DNA of 64,000 nt from Kribbella solani (GCF_014205295.1 NZ_JACHNF010000001.1:3782001-3846000); one strand, 5' to 3'. Positions 47,497 through 56,472 are shown, counted from the first letter of the stretch. The notes: a model not told the origin generated them from the letters alone. A program made the numbers and translations.

Positions 47497-47565
47497 ACCC
47501 CACCTTGAGAAGCCACCGCGCGAATTCTCGCCCGCGAAACGCGCGGTGGCTTCTCAAAGTGGGGT
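47497..47565 (-). terminator. Long inverted repeat, likely terminator
   Basis: Arms of 26 bases (47497-47522 and 47540-47565) match at 25 positions with a 17-base loop; the stem contains TGAGAAGCCACCGCGCG. It starts at the stop codon of the small membrane protein gene. No T-run is present. Stem length is unusual for a simple terminator. Confidence 0.65.
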
Positions 47566-47825
47566 CAGGTGGTGGGGTTGCGGCGGTTCTGGAGGGTGGT
47601 GGTGGCGAAGGCGGCGAGGAGGAGGGCGACGCCGCCGGCGCCGAAGCCGATGACGAGGGTGCCGCGGCTGCTCAGCCGGGCGTCGCACTGCATCGGCGTA
47701 ATGCCCTTGTCCGGCTGGAAAACCGAGCCGCAGGAGTCACCGGCGGCCGAGATCGGCCGCACGGCGAAGACCACCCCGACGATCAGCAGGACCGCTCCCA
47801 CCGCGCCGAGGATCTTGGTCAGCAC
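47565..47825 (-). CDS. Small two-helix membrane protein
   Basis: An 86-residue protein: helix 1 ILGAVGAVLLIVGVVFAV, an external loop with two cysteines (GDSCGSVFQP, MQCDARLS), helix 2 TLVIGFGAGGVALLLAAF. The cysteines could form a disulfide. GTG start at 47825. Family not recognised; similar small proteins are common in actinobacteria. Confidence 0.6.
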   Translation of the reverse strand: MLTKILGAVGAVLLIVGVVFAVRPISAAGDSCGSVFQPDKGITPMQCDARLSSRGTLVIGFGAGGVALLLAAFATTTLQNRRNPTT

Positions 47826-47927
47826 CGGCCACCCGTTCGGGCCGCCGGGCGTACGTCAGCCGGAACCGACCGCTCTTGCCGGGCCAGATCCTGCATCCGC
47901 ACGGTCACGCTCCCTGGTAGCTCGGTG

Positions 47928-47943
47928 AGATTTGATCAAATCT
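47928..47943. promoter_or_regulatory. Perfect 16-bp palindrome AGATTTGATCAAATCT
   Basis: AT-rich perfect dyad in the 180-base gap between the alcohol dehydrogenase and the small membrane protein gene, about 100 bases before the latter's start. Likely an operator for an unlinked regulator. The rest of 47826-48005 holds no clear gene. Confidence 0.55.
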
Positions 47944-48005
47944 AACGCAGCTAGCAGGGACTGCTGAAGTTCGGGGGCGGCGGCTGGTGGAATCTTCACC
48001 CAGTT

Positions 48006-49079
48006 CTAACGGAGCGCGACCAGCGAGCCACTCGCCCGGCCGTGCGCGACATCGGCCAGCGCCCGGTCGACGGCATCGAACGGTACGGCGGTGGTGTGCG
48101 CGCTGATTTCGAGCCGCGCGATCAGCCGGAGCAGCTCCTCCCCGTCGCGCCGGGTGTTGGAGGTGACGCTGCGCAGGTCCCGCTCGTGGAAGAGGTGCCG
48201 CTCGTAGTTCAGCACCGGTACGTCGGACAGGTGGATGCCCGCGACCGCCACCGTGCCGCCCGGACGGACGGCCTCCAGCGCGTACGGGACGACGTCACCC
48301 GCCGGGGCGAACACGATCGCCGAGTCGAGCGGTGCCGGTGGGCGATCGGCGGTCTCCCCTACGAACACCGCGCCGAGTGCGCGGGCGAGTACCCGGTTCT
48401 GTTCGCCGCGGGTCATCACGAACAGCTCGGCGCCCTGCGCGGTCGCGAGCTGCGCGGTCAGGTGGGCACTCGAACCGAAGCCGTAGATGCCGAGGCGGCC
48501 GCCGGGTGGCAGGTTCGCGCGGAGGAGCGCGCGGTAGCCGATGATGCCGGCGCACAGGAAGGGGGCGAGCTCGATCGCGGGGCGGTCGGGCGGGAGGGCG
48601 TACGCGAAATCCTGCGGGACGACGGCGTACTCAGCGAAGCCGCCGTGCGCGTCCCAGCCGGTGTAGGTCGATCGCGGACAGAGGTTCTCGGCACCCCGCC
48701 GGCAGAACTCACACCCACCACAGGTCCCCCGCAACCACGCAATCCCAACCCGATCACCAACAGCAAAGCGATCGGCGGGAGCGGCGCGGTCGCCGCCGAT
48801 GTGGTCGGCGGTGGTGCGGGTGCTGGTGGTGCGGGTAGTGGATGGGCCGTGGGCGACCACCGTGCCGACTGCCTGGTGGCCTGGGGTGATGTGGAGGTGT
48901 TTTGGGGGGAGGTCGCCTTCGCAGAGGTGGAGGTCGGTGCGGCAGATTCCGCATGCCTCCACCTCTACGAGTACCTCGCCAGGTCCTGGTTCGGGGATCG
49001 GGCGCCGTATCTTGCGCAGCGGAGCGGTGTCGATCGGGCCTGGACGATCGACCACCCACGCGTACATCTCGTCGGTCAT
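48006..49079 (-). CDS. Zinc-dependent alcohol dehydrogenase family protein
   Basis: A 357-residue MDR enzyme. The catalytic zinc ligands are in CGICRTDLHLCEGD and GHQAVG, the structural-zinc cysteines in CGGCEFCRRGAENLC, and the cofactor loop in GIYGFGSSAHL. The group oxidises primary alcohols or reduces aldehydes. A Thr/Arg-rich insertion of about 20 residues follows GHQAVGTVVAHG and has lower codon bias. No neighbouring pathway genes are evident. Confidence 0.88.
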   Translation of the reverse strand: MTDEMYAWVVDRPGPIDTAPLRKIRRPIPEPGPGEVLVEVEACGICRTDLHLCEGDLPPKHLHITPGHQAVGTVVAHGPSTTRTTSTRTTADHIGGDRAAPADRFAVGDRVGIAWLRGTCGGCEFCRRGAENLCPRSTYTGWDAHGGFAEYAVVPQDFAYALPPDRPAIELAPFLCAGIIGYRALLRANLPPGGRLGIYGFGSSAHLTAQLATAQGAELFVMTRGEQNRVLARALGAVFVGETADRPPAPLDSAIVFAPAGDVVPYALEAVRPGGTVAVAGIHLSDVPVLNYERHLFHERDLRSVTSNTRRDGEELLRLIARLEISAHTTAVPFDAVDRALADVAHGRASGSLVALR

Positions 49080-49086
49080 GACTCCA

Positions 49087-49923
49087 TCATGCGGCGCGTT
49101 GGAGGGCTCGTTCGCGGCGTTCGGCGACCTTTGAGCCGGATTCGCGGCGGGCCATCCGGCGGAGTACGACAGGGGCGAGCAGTACGCCGGCGATCGCCCA
49201 GACGCCTAGTACGGCGGCGGTTTCCAGGTGCCGCCAGGAGTCGCCGACCTCGACCACGACGGTCGAGTCGGGCAGCAGGGCGGAGCGCATGCCGAGGCCC
49301 ATCCAGTAGATCGGGGTGACCTGACCGATCCACGCGATCCAGCCGGGCAGGGCGGTGATCGGGTAGAAGATGCCCGAGATCGCGATCAGTCCGAGTACGG
49401 GCAACTGGATCAACCCTTGCGAGCGGGCGCTGGTGAACACCGAGCCGAGGATCGCGCCGATCGGCAAAGTGGCGACCAGACCGAGCACCAGGACCCAGAT
49501 CAGCGTGAACCAGTTCGCCGAGCCGACTGCCAGACCGTCGACCAGGAGCAGGCCCGGGATCAGCAGGATGGCCAGGTCTGCGAGCAGGCCGCCCGCTACC
49601 GAAACGACCTTGCCGACGACGTACGCGAGCATGCCGTTCGGGACGGCCTTGGCCCGCAGCAACGTACCGTCCTCGCGGTCGGCGGTCAGGTGCTGGCTCA
49701 TGCTGACCATGCCCATCGCCGCGTTCATGCCGAGGATGCTCGGTAGTGCGAGCGCGCCGAGCAGGATGCCGGTCGAGCCGAAGTCGCGGTCCCGGAGGAA
49801 GAACAGCGCGACCAGCATGAGTACGGGCCAGAGGAAGTGACTGAACAGTTCGGCGCCGTTCGTGAACGACTGCCGAAGCTCGATCAGTCCACGCTGCCAG
49901 CCGATCCGGATCGCCGGTGTCAT
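49087..49923 (-). CDS. ABC-2 type exporter permease
   Basis: A 278-residue, six-helix permease (ELFSHFLWPVLMLVALFFL, ILGMNAAMGMVSMSQHLTADREDGT, GIFYPITALPGWIAWIGQVTP are typical of ABC-2 proteins). ATG 49923 overlaps the ATPase stop (ATGA). It forms a drug- or lipid-export complex with the ATPase encoded just upstream. Confidence 0.88.
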   Translation of the reverse strand: MTPAIRIGWQRGLIELRQSFTNGAELFSHFLWPVLMLVALFFLRDRDFGSTGILLGALALPSILGMNAAMGMVSMSQHLTADREDGTLLRAKAVPNGMLAYVVGKVVSVAGGLLADLAILLIPGLLLVDGLAVGSANWFTLIWVLVLGLVATLPIGAILGSVFTSARSQGLIQLPVLGLIAISGIFYPITALPGWIAWIGQVTPIYWMGLGMRSALLPDSTVVVEVGDSWRHLETAAVLGVWAIAGVLLAPVVLRRMARRESGSKVAERRERALQRAA

Positions 49924-50789
49924 GTCGTCTCCTGTCCGCGGACCAAGGTGAGATACGTGTCTTCGAGGGAGGCGCGGCGTACTTCGAGCTCGCGCAGCCG
50001 GTCGCCGTACGTCCCGAACAGGTCGCGGACGAACCGGGTCGAGTCGGTCGTCGATTCGCGGAAGGGCCGGCCGTCGACCGACCATCGGACCTCGTCCTGG
50101 CCGGCGATCAAGGTGGTCAGCTCCGCGGTCGTGCCGGCCGCGATGATCCGGCCGCCGGCGAGTACGAGGATGCGGTCGGCGAGCTTGTCGGCCTCGTTCA
50201 GGTCGTGGGTGGTGAGCAGGATCGTGGTGTCCTGCTCGGCGGCAAGCCGCCGGACCAGCTCGTGGAACTCCGACCGGGCCTCCGGGTCGAAGCCGACGGT
50301 CGGCTCGTCCAGGAACAGTACGTCGGGGCGGCCAACGATTCCGATCGCGACGTCCAGCCGGCGGCGCTGACCGCCGGAGAGGGTCTTGATCTTCTGCCCG
50401 GCGAACGGCGTCAGCCCGACCGCGTCGAGCAGCTCGTCGGTCGGCCATGGACGCGGCGCGGCGGAGGTCGAGTACGGCGCGTAGTACCGGCCGAGGTGGT
50501 GCAGCAGTTCGCGTACGCGCCAGTTGCCGTGGTCGCGCCAGGACTGCAGCACGATGCCGAGCCGGGACCGCCAGTGCTCGTCGCCGGCGGCCGGGTCGAC
50601 GCCGAGGACCTCCACGTCGCCCGCGGACCGGAGCCGGAAGCCTTCCAGGATCTCGATCGTCGTGCTCTTGCCGGCACCGTTCGGGCCGAGCAGGGCGAGC
50701 ACCTCGCCGGGGCGCGCGGCGAAGGAGACATCGCTGAGTACGTCGGTGTCGCCGTACCGCATCCGCAGGCCGTCCACTGTCATCACCAT
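49920..50789 (-). CDS. ABC exporter ATPase (DrrA-like)
   Basis: About 289 residues: Walker A LGPNGAGKSTTIEIL, Q-loop in GIVLQSWRDHG, signature LSGGQRRRLDVAIGI, Walker B DVLFLDEPTVGFDP, switch His in LLTTHDLNEAD, plus a C-terminal extension of the DrrA kind. The start is probably ATG 50789; a CATAGT -10-like box eight bases before it hints at a leaderless mRNA. It diverges from the HTH_38-GbsR gene, which probably controls it. Confidence 0.88.
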   Translation of the reverse strand: MVMTVDGLRMRYGDTDVLSDVSFAARPGEVLALLGPNGAGKSTTIEILEGFRLRSAGDVEVLGVDPAAGDEHWRSRLGIVLQSWRDHGNWRVRELLHHLGRYYAPYSTSAAPRPWPTDELLDAVGLTPFAGQKIKTLSGGQRRRLDVAIGIVGRPDVLFLDEPTVGFDPEARSEFHELVRRLAAEQDTTILLTTHDLNEADKLADRILVLAGGRIIAAGTTAELTTLIAGQDEVRWSVDGRPFRESTTDSTRFVRDLFGTYGDRLRELEVRRASLEDTYLTLVRGQETT

Positions 50790-50954
50790 GACCCGAAAAC
50801 TATGTTGCATTCACCGAATCGGCAATCAACTCCAGGCGCTGCCGGCTGGAAAAACCCTGCTGGAACGGGCATTCTGTGCAATGAGACTGCGAGAGAACGC
50901 AACTCGTTGCAATGGGATGACAGCAAACGCACGAGCGGACGCACGGAGGCACCG

Positions 50955-51758
50955 ATGCCCGGAGGACGGCTGAGTCACCAGGACCGGCTGGAGATCGCGA
51001 CCGGTCTGACCGCCGGGCTCGGGTACGCCGAGATCGCGCGGCAGCTCGGGCGCCCGACGTCGACGATCACCCGCGAAGTCGCGCGGAACGGCGGCGCGGG
51101 CGGGTACCGGGCGGACCACGCGCACTACGCGACCGCCTCCCGCGCTCGTCGCCGCCGGCCGGCCACGCCGGGCGAACGGCCGCGCGCCGAGGACCCGCTG
51201 CAGGAGTACGTCGAGCGCTTCGCCACGATGATGGTCCAGGGCGGCCTGCCCCGGATGGCGTCGCGCGTACTCGCACTTCTGTATACCACCGACGCCCGGA
51301 CGCTGACCGCGGCCGAGCTCGTACGCGAGCTGCACGTCAGTCCAGCGTCGATTTCGAAGGCGATCGGCTACCTGGAGCGGGTCGGAATGGTATACCGCGA
51401 GCCGGACCCGGAGCGCCGGCCGCAGCACTATGTGATCGCCGAGGACGTCTGGCTGAAGGCGTGGGAGGTGAGCGCCGGCACCAACCTGAACTGGGCCGAG
51501 ACCGCTGCCGAGGGCGCTGAGCTCCTCGGGCCGGACAGTCCGGCCGGCGAGCGGCTCACCCAGATGGCAGCGTTCTTCGGGCGGCTGAGCGAGGACATGT
51601 CCGGCGGCGGCGGCTTCACGGACTGCCTGTCCGTACTCGCGACGCTTTGGGAGGCGGATCGGCTGCTGACGGTCGAGGAGGTCGCGAGCAAGCTGGAGTG
51701 GCCGGTGGAGCGGGCGGCCGACGTGATCGCGTACGCCGTCAAGAACAGTTCACGGTAG
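50955..51758 (+). CDS. Two-HTH transcriptional regulator: IS30-like HTH_38 fused to GbsR/MarR-like domain
   Basis: A 267-residue regulator. Residues 5-60 (LSHQDRLEIATGLTAGLGYA, EIARQLGRPTSTITREVARN) match the HTH_38 domain known from IS30 transposases. Residues about 85-200 form a GbsR/MarR-like winged helix (LTAAELVRELHVSPASISKA, IGYLERVGMVYREPDPERR), and a third helical segment follows. There is no transposase catalytic domain. GGAGG lies five bases before ATG 50955. Divergent placement argues for control of the ABC exporter; TGCAA-type repeats in the gap (near 50805, 50877, 50908) are candidate sites. Confidence 0.8.
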   Translation: MPGGRLSHQDRLEIATGLTAGLGYAEIARQLGRPTSTITREVARNGGAGGYRADHAHYATASRARRRRPATPGERPRAEDPLQEYVERFATMMVQGGLPRMASRVLALLYTTDARTLTAAELVRELHVSPASISKAIGYLERVGMVYREPDPERRPQHYVIAEDVWLKAWEVSAGTNLNWAETAAEGAELLGPDSPAGERLTQMAAFFGRLSEDMSGGGGFTDCLSVLATLWEADRLLTVEEVASKLEWPVERAADVIAYAVKNSSR

Positions 51759-52862
51759 GAGCGTACTGAGCATCCGGCGGGTGACACCGCCGTCGGCCAG
51801 ACCGAGCTCGACCAGATCGTCGAAGATCTGCTGATCCCCCGCGGCGGCCCGAATCCCGGCGTTGAGAATGCGCTCCGATCGGCTCAGCTGAGCGATCAGC
51901 GCGGTGTGCCGGAGGTGCCTCGACAGCATCCGGGAAGTGCGGCGACGGTACGGCGTACCCGCGTCCGAACTGTTCGCACGCAGCGCCTCCGCGACCGCAC
52001 GCCCGGCGTGCAGACCGGTAGCGATCGCGTAATAGATGCCCTCGCCGGTCATCGGGTTGATCAGACCGGCCGCGTCACCGGCGAGCAGCACCTGGCCGCG
52101 CTGCGGACGCCAGGTCCAGCCGGCGAGAGGCAGGTGATGACCCCACCAGGACTCGCCGCCGTCGGTCGCGCCGGGGAGTAGCGTTTCGAGATGCCCGAGC
52201 AGGTCGGTGCGCGTCGGGCGCGGGCGGTCGGCGGCGAGCAGTTCGCCGTACCCGACGTTGGACCAGCCGTCACCACGGTCGAACGACCACGCGTACGAAG
52301 GCTGGCGGCCGGGACCGTACGCGATCACCTGACTCGCGGCGCGGTCCGGCGGCGTCGGCGCGTACCCGCGGATCGCCAGCGCGACGGGACCAGCTTTGGT
52401 GCCGAGCTCGCGGCGTACGACCGAATGCGCACCGTCCGCGCCGACCACGAACCGCGCCTGCAACTCACCGTCGAGCGTCACCGACCGGCGGTCGATCGTC
52501 AGGTCACGGACGCGCCGCCGGACGAGCTGCGCGCCCGCCGCCTGCGCCGCCGCGACCAACCGCTCGTCGAAGACTGCCCGCGGCACCACCCAGGTCGGGC
52601 GATGCATCTCCCGGTCGACGCCGACCTGCCCCTTGTTGAGCACGAACCGGCGCACCGGCGTCCAGTCGTCGAGGATCCCGGTGACCCCTACCTCGGCGAG
52701 CAGGTCGAGTACGTGCGGCGCGATCCCGTCACCACACGCCTTGTCCCGCGGGAAGTCGTGGCGGTCCAGCAACAACACCGACAACGTCGGGTCCGCCGCC
52801 AACGCCCCCAACGCCGCCCCAGCCCCTGCCGGGCCCGCGCCAACAATCACCAGATCCCACAC
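51750..52862 (-). CDS. Geranylgeranyl-reductase family FAD-dependent oxidoreductase
   Basis: A 370-residue flavoprotein: FAD-binding VIVGAGPAGAGAALGAL, LLLDRHDFPRDKACGDGI (the PRDKACGDG motif of the GGR family), FVVGADGAHSVVRREL, and VLLAGDAAGLINPMTGEGIYYA. It reduces isoprenoid double bonds or oxidises related substrates such as prenyl chains in menaquinone or lipid pathways. Its 3' end overlaps the regulator gene by nine bases, tail to tail. Confidence 0.88.
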   Translation of the reverse strand: MWDLVIVGAGPAGAGAALGALAADPTLSVLLLDRHDFPRDKACGDGIAPHVLDLLAEVGVTGILDDWTPVRRFVLNKGQVGVDREMHRPTWVVPRAVFDERLVAAAQAAGAQLVRRRVRDLTIDRRSVTLDGELQARFVVGADGAHSVVRRELGTKAGPVALAIRGYAPTPPDRAASQVIAYGPGRQPSYAWSFDRGDGWSNVGYGELLAADRPRPTRTDLLGHLETLLPGATDGGESWWGHHLPLAGWTWRPQRGQVLLAGDAAGLINPMTGEGIYYAIATGLHAGRAVAEALRANSSDAGTPYRRRTSRMLSRHLRHTALIAQLSRSERILNAGIRAAAGDQQIFDDLVELGLADGGVTRRMLSTLLP

Positions 52863-52996
52863 ATCGCACAGTGTCGCAGCACACCGGGTGCGTACTCGAG
52901 CGAGGTAGTGCGGACGCGACCGTCATGGGGTCCTCCAAGGCACTGTGCCGGCGACGGCCAATCCATAACGTCGGCAGTGACTTCGAGGAGAACCGA

Positions 52997-54499
52997 ATGA
53001 AACTGCTTCTGGTAGCAGCGCTGCTGGGTGGAACCTTGACCACTCCGGCCGAACCTCCCGCATCCCCGCCGACGTCCATATCCAAGTCCATTTCCACGTC
53101 AGCGCCACGGATCGAGTGGGGGCATTGCCGGCTGAACGCGGGCGACACCGAAGGGGCCGAGCTCGACCGGGCCGGCGCGGAATGTGGCGAGCTGAAGGTG
53201 CCGTTGGACTACAGCCGCCCGGACGGACCGAAGATCAGCATCGCCATGTCCCGGTTGAAGGCGACCGGTCACCGGATCGGTGCGATGGTGCTGAACGACG
53301 GTGGGCCGGGTGGTCCGGGGCTGAGCATGCCACTGCGATTGCGGACCATGATGCGGGAGGCCGGCACGCGGTACGACCTGATCGGGCTCGATCCGCGCTT
53401 CGTCGGGCGCAGTACGCCGATCGACTGCAAGCTGCCGTTCGCGGGATGGCCGTGGGCGGATGGCGCGAGCCGTGCGACGTTCGACCGGGTCGTTCGGCAG
53501 CAGGCGGACCTCGCGGCGCGGTGCGGGGCAAACGCGGGTCAGTACCTTCCTTATGTCAGCACCCGGAACACTGCCCGGGACATCGACCAGGTGCGGATCG
53601 CGCTCGGCGAAGAGAAGATCTCGTATCTGGCCTACTCATACGGCACGTACCTCGGCGCGGTCTATCTGCAGATGTTCCCGGGGCGTACGGATCGGGTCGT
53701 GCTCGACGGACCACTCGATCCGGAACTGTACGGCGCGCAGTTGCTGCGGACCGTCGGCCCGGCGAACGAGGCCGCGTTGCGGGACTGGGCCACGTGGGCG
53801 GCGGCGCGGGACCGTACCTATCAGTTGGGGACGACCACGGCCGGGGTGATGGCGTCGGTGGATCGCATCCTTCGCGTCGCGGCCGGGCCGGGGCTGGCGA
53901 TCGGGAAGTACCGGCTCGATGACGGTTCGGCGCCGGTGGTGCTGTTCGGGCCGCTGGCCGATGACCGGGACGCTGCCCGCGCGACGTACGCGGGGTTTGT
54001 TCGGACGATGCTGCGGGCGACGTACGGTCCGGTCGAGCCGAGTGCCGAGTTCGGCGGGTTGCTGGCGGGGTTGCTGACGCCGGCGGCATCACAGCTGTCC
54101 AGTGCGCAGATCGCGATCGTCTGCGGTGATCGAGCGGTGCCGCGTGACCCCGCCACGTATTGGCGGGACATTCAGGCACATCGGCGTACGGAACCGCACT
54201 TCGCGTCGCTGGCGCGATCGATCTCGGCCTGCGCGTTCTGGCCAGTACGGCCGCGGGAGGCGCCGACGCGGATCGCGAACGCGGAGCCGGCGTTGATCGT
54301 GGCTGCTGACGGCGATCCGCGGGCGGTTTACCCGAATGCGGCGGCACTGCAGCGAAAGCTGACCGGGGCCCGGCTGATCATGCTGCGGGACGCACGCAAG
54401 CATGGGATCTTCGGTGAGTACGGCAACGGTTGCGTCGACGGGAAGGTGATCCGCTACCTGCTCAGCGGTCGGCTGCCCGCGGTTGATCAGACCTGCTGA
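52997..54499 (+). CDS. Secreted alpha/beta hydrolase, tripeptidyl aminopeptidase (TAP)-like
   Basis: A 500-residue exported peptidase: signal peptide MKLLLVAALLGGTLTTPAEP, then the S33-type fold with LNDGGPGGPGLS, GLDPRFVGRSTP, and nucleophile SYGTYLGAVYL. The C-terminal TAP-like domain has ADGDPRAVYP and the His in DARKHGIFGEYGNGCV. It removes N-terminal tripeptides or acts on esters outside the cell. GAGGAG lies six bases before ATG 52997. Confidence 0.88.
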   Translation: MKLLLVAALLGGTLTTPAEPPASPPTSISKSISTSAPRIEWGHCRLNAGDTEGAELDRAGAECGELKVPLDYSRPDGPKISIAMSRLKATGHRIGAMVLNDGGPGGPGLSMPLRLRTMMREAGTRYDLIGLDPRFVGRSTPIDCKLPFAGWPWADGASRATFDRVVRQQADLAARCGANAGQYLPYVSTRNTARDIDQVRIALGEEKISYLAYSYGTYLGAVYLQMFPGRTDRVVLDGPLDPELYGAQLLRTVGPANEAALRDWATWAAARDRTYQLGTTTAGVMASVDRILRVAAGPGLAIGKYRLDDGSAPVVLFGPLADDRDAARATYAGFVRTMLRATYGPVEPSAEFGGLLAGLLTPAASQLSSAQIAIVCGDRAVPRDPATYWRDIQAHRRTEPHFASLARSISACAFWPVRPREAPTRIANAEPALIVAADGDPRAVYPNAAALQRKLTGARLIMLRDARKHGIFGEYGNGCVDGKVIRYLLSGRLPAVDQTC

Positions 54500-54501
54500 G
54501 G

Positions 54502-55254
54502 TCAGGTGCCGGGGCGGCGGCCGGGCTTGTTGGGGCGGCGCGCGGTGGTGGCGCGGCGGGTGCGCGGGGAATGGGGTGTGCCGGCGCCGAAGCCCGTGAC
54601 CGGGCGGGCCTCGTCGAGATCCACGATCTTGGGCGGCGGCGGGACGAAGAGGGGAATGGTGTCCTCACGTGCCGGCGACGGTGGTGGCGGCACGGTTGGC
54701 TTGGCGCGGGCGGCGGACTCCTTGCTCACCTTCGGCCGGGGCGCCGCCACCGCCGGGGCCGCGACCGGCGGGCGGGTCGACTTGCGGTGCGGCAGCCGCG
54801 TACTCAACTCGATGCCCAGCGCACCGATCAACTTGTGGCAGGCAACGATCGAGACAGCGACCGCGAAGACAGTGCAGCCGGCGAACAGTACAGACTGACC
54901 ACCGGCAGCCCAGTTGTGCGGATCGGTACGGATCATCGCCGCGATCATCGCGACCACGATCGCGTTGGTGATGCCGACGGCAACGGCCAGCCCGACCGTA
55001 CGCAGCAGCACCGGCCGTTCCAGACCGACGTCGTCCGCGGCAGCCACCAAACCGGCGATCAGCCCGGCGAGTACCGGCACTGTATAGACAAGCGCGAGGG
55101 TGAGACCGGGGCTGGCGACGAGATAGAAGATGTCGAACACCAGCGCCGTACCGGTCAGCGCGGCCGCGAAACAGATCACCATCGGTGGGTACGCGCGCAC
55201 CACCCGGACCGCGTCCGCGGGCACGGTCTTGAACATCCGCAACGCCAGAAGCAA
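54502..55254 (-). CDS. Membrane protein with proline-rich cytoplasmic tail
   Basis: A 250-residue protein: four hydrophobic helices in the first 145 residues and a tail rich in Pro, Ala, Arg and Lys (VPPPPSPAREDTIPLFVPPP). Unrecognised; similar tails serve as protein-docking segments. It converges with the TAP-like peptidase gene, two bases apart. Confidence 0.6.
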   Translation of the reverse strand: MLLALRMFKTVPADAVRVVRAYPPMVICFAAALTGTALVFDIFYLVASPGLTLALVYTVPVLAGLIAGLVAAADDVGLERPVLLRTVGLAVAVGITNAIVVAMIAAMIRTDPHNWAAGGQSVLFAGCTVFAVAVSIVACHKLIGALGIELSTRLPHRKSTRPPVAAPAVAAPRPKVSKESAARAKPTVPPPPSPAREDTIPLFVPPPPKIVDLDEARPVTGFGAGTPHSPRTRRATTARRPNKPGRRPGT

Positions 55255-55299
55255 CTACTCATCCCCTCGTCAACCCCCATTGTGCAACCCGCCGCCACC

Positions 55300-55340
55300 G
55301 AGCGTGAGTCACGACCACCAGCGAGTCGTGACGCACGCTC
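55300..55340 (-). terminator. Stem-loop after the sigma-factor gene
   Basis: GAGCGTGAGTCACGAC (55300-55315) pairs with GTCGTGACGCACGCTC (55325-55340), 15 of 16 matched, nine-base loop. It lies downstream of the sigma gene stop and upstream of the membrane protein start. Confidence 0.65.
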
Positions 55341-55375
55341 GATCGAAGTGGGTCCGCCTTGGAGAGTCGAGAGGG

Positions 55376-56191
55376 TCAGGCGGCGGCCTGGACCGGATCC
55401 AGCTTGTCGCGGAGGTCGTCGAGGATGCGGCGCAGAACCCGGGAGACCTGCATCTGGCTGACGCCGATGTCGTTGCCGATCTCGGACTGGGTCCAGCCTT
55501 CGACGAACCGGAGCTGCAGGATCCGGCGGTCCCGCTCGCCCAGATCGGCGAGCACCGGCTCCAGCATCTCCACTGTCTCCAACTGGTCGATGGTCGCGTC
55601 TTCCTCATCAGCTACCACGTCGGCCAGCGTCAGCTCCGCGTCCACCTCGGCCGGCCGGTCCAGCGACAGCACGTTGAAACAGCCCCGGGCCGCGAGCGCC
55701 TGCTCGACCTCGGTCAGTTCGACCTCGAGGTGCTCGGCGATCTCGACCGGGGTCGGTTCGCGGTTCAGTTCCTGCTCCAGCTCGGGCAGCTTGGTGGCGA
55801 TCGTGCCCTGCATCTCCTGCAGCCGGCGCGGAATCCGTACCGTCCAGGCGCAGTCGCGGAAGTACCGCTTGACCTCGCCGCGGATGGTCGGGATGGCGAA
55901 CCCGATGAACGGGATCTCCGCCTCCAGCCGGTAGTGGTGAGCAGCTTTCACCAAACCCAGGTAGGCGACCTGTTCCAGGTCGTCCGCCTCGGCGCCACGG
56001 CCGCGAAATCGGCGCGCGATGCCCTGGGCCATCTCCAGATTGAGCTCGACGACCTGCTCGAGCAGTTCCTGCCGTTCCTCGGCGGAGGTACTGGCGGCCC
56101 GGCGTTCCATCAGTTCCCGGGTGGCCGCTTCACGTGCGGTCCGATCGATCGGACGAGGGGCCGAAGCCCGCTCCATGGTGCTCGTTCCCAT
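55376..56191 (-). CDS. RNA polymerase sigma factor, SigB/SigF/SigG type
   Basis: A 271-residue group 3 sigma-70 factor: region 2 at about 45-115 (DDLEQVAYLGLVKAAHHY), a WTVRIPRRLQEMQ region-3 start, and region 4 near 210-265 (LGERDRRILQLRFVEGWTQSEIGNDIGVSQMQVSRVLRR). Such factors direct stress or sporulation genes and are normally held by an anti-sigma kinase, none of which is adjacent. Start ATG 56191 has GAGG eight bases upstream. Confidence 0.9.
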   Translation of the reverse strand: MGTSTMERASAPRPIDRTAREAATRELMERRAASTSAEERQELLEQVVELNLEMAQGIARRFRGRGAEADDLEQVAYLGLVKAAHHYRLEAEIPFIGFAIPTIRGEVKRYFRDCAWTVRIPRRLQEMQGTIATKLPELEQELNREPTPVEIAEHLEVELTEVEQALAARGCFNVLSLDRPAEVDAELTLADVVADEEDATIDQLETVEMLEPVLADLGERDRRILQLRFVEGWTQSEIGNDIGVSQMQVSRVLRRILDDLRDKLDPVQAAA

Positions 56192-56472
56192 TGGTATGAC
56201 CTCGCGACTGTCTTGTCACGGCGTGGCACTTAGCTGAACCACGGTCATGCCTGCATTCGAAGTCGTACCCAGTACTCCGGATCTCATGCATCGCGCTCCG
56301 GATGTCGTACAGGCGGGGTACTGGAGAGGCAGAGGTGGGCCTGGAGCGGCCGGATCGTCACCGACCGCGACGAACACGCCGTTCCAACGAGCGTTTGACC
56401 TCGACACGGTGACAGGAAGTAAGGGAGCGGACACATGACCCCAAACCGTGTACGATGCAAATGCAAGCCCAA
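56192..56472. other. Divergent non-coding gap between sigma factor and DUF397 genes
   Basis: About 320 bases separate the sigma and DUF397 starts. Short frames on both strands have poor codon bias and no ribosome sites. The gap should hold the sigma-factor promoter. Its right end has several ATGCA repeats leading into a palindrome. Confidence 0.5.

Noticed and set aside
50955..51140. IS30 transposase fragment
   Set aside because: The HTH_38 part continues in frame into a GbsR-like domain with normal codon use, and there is no DDE domain or terminal inverted repeat.
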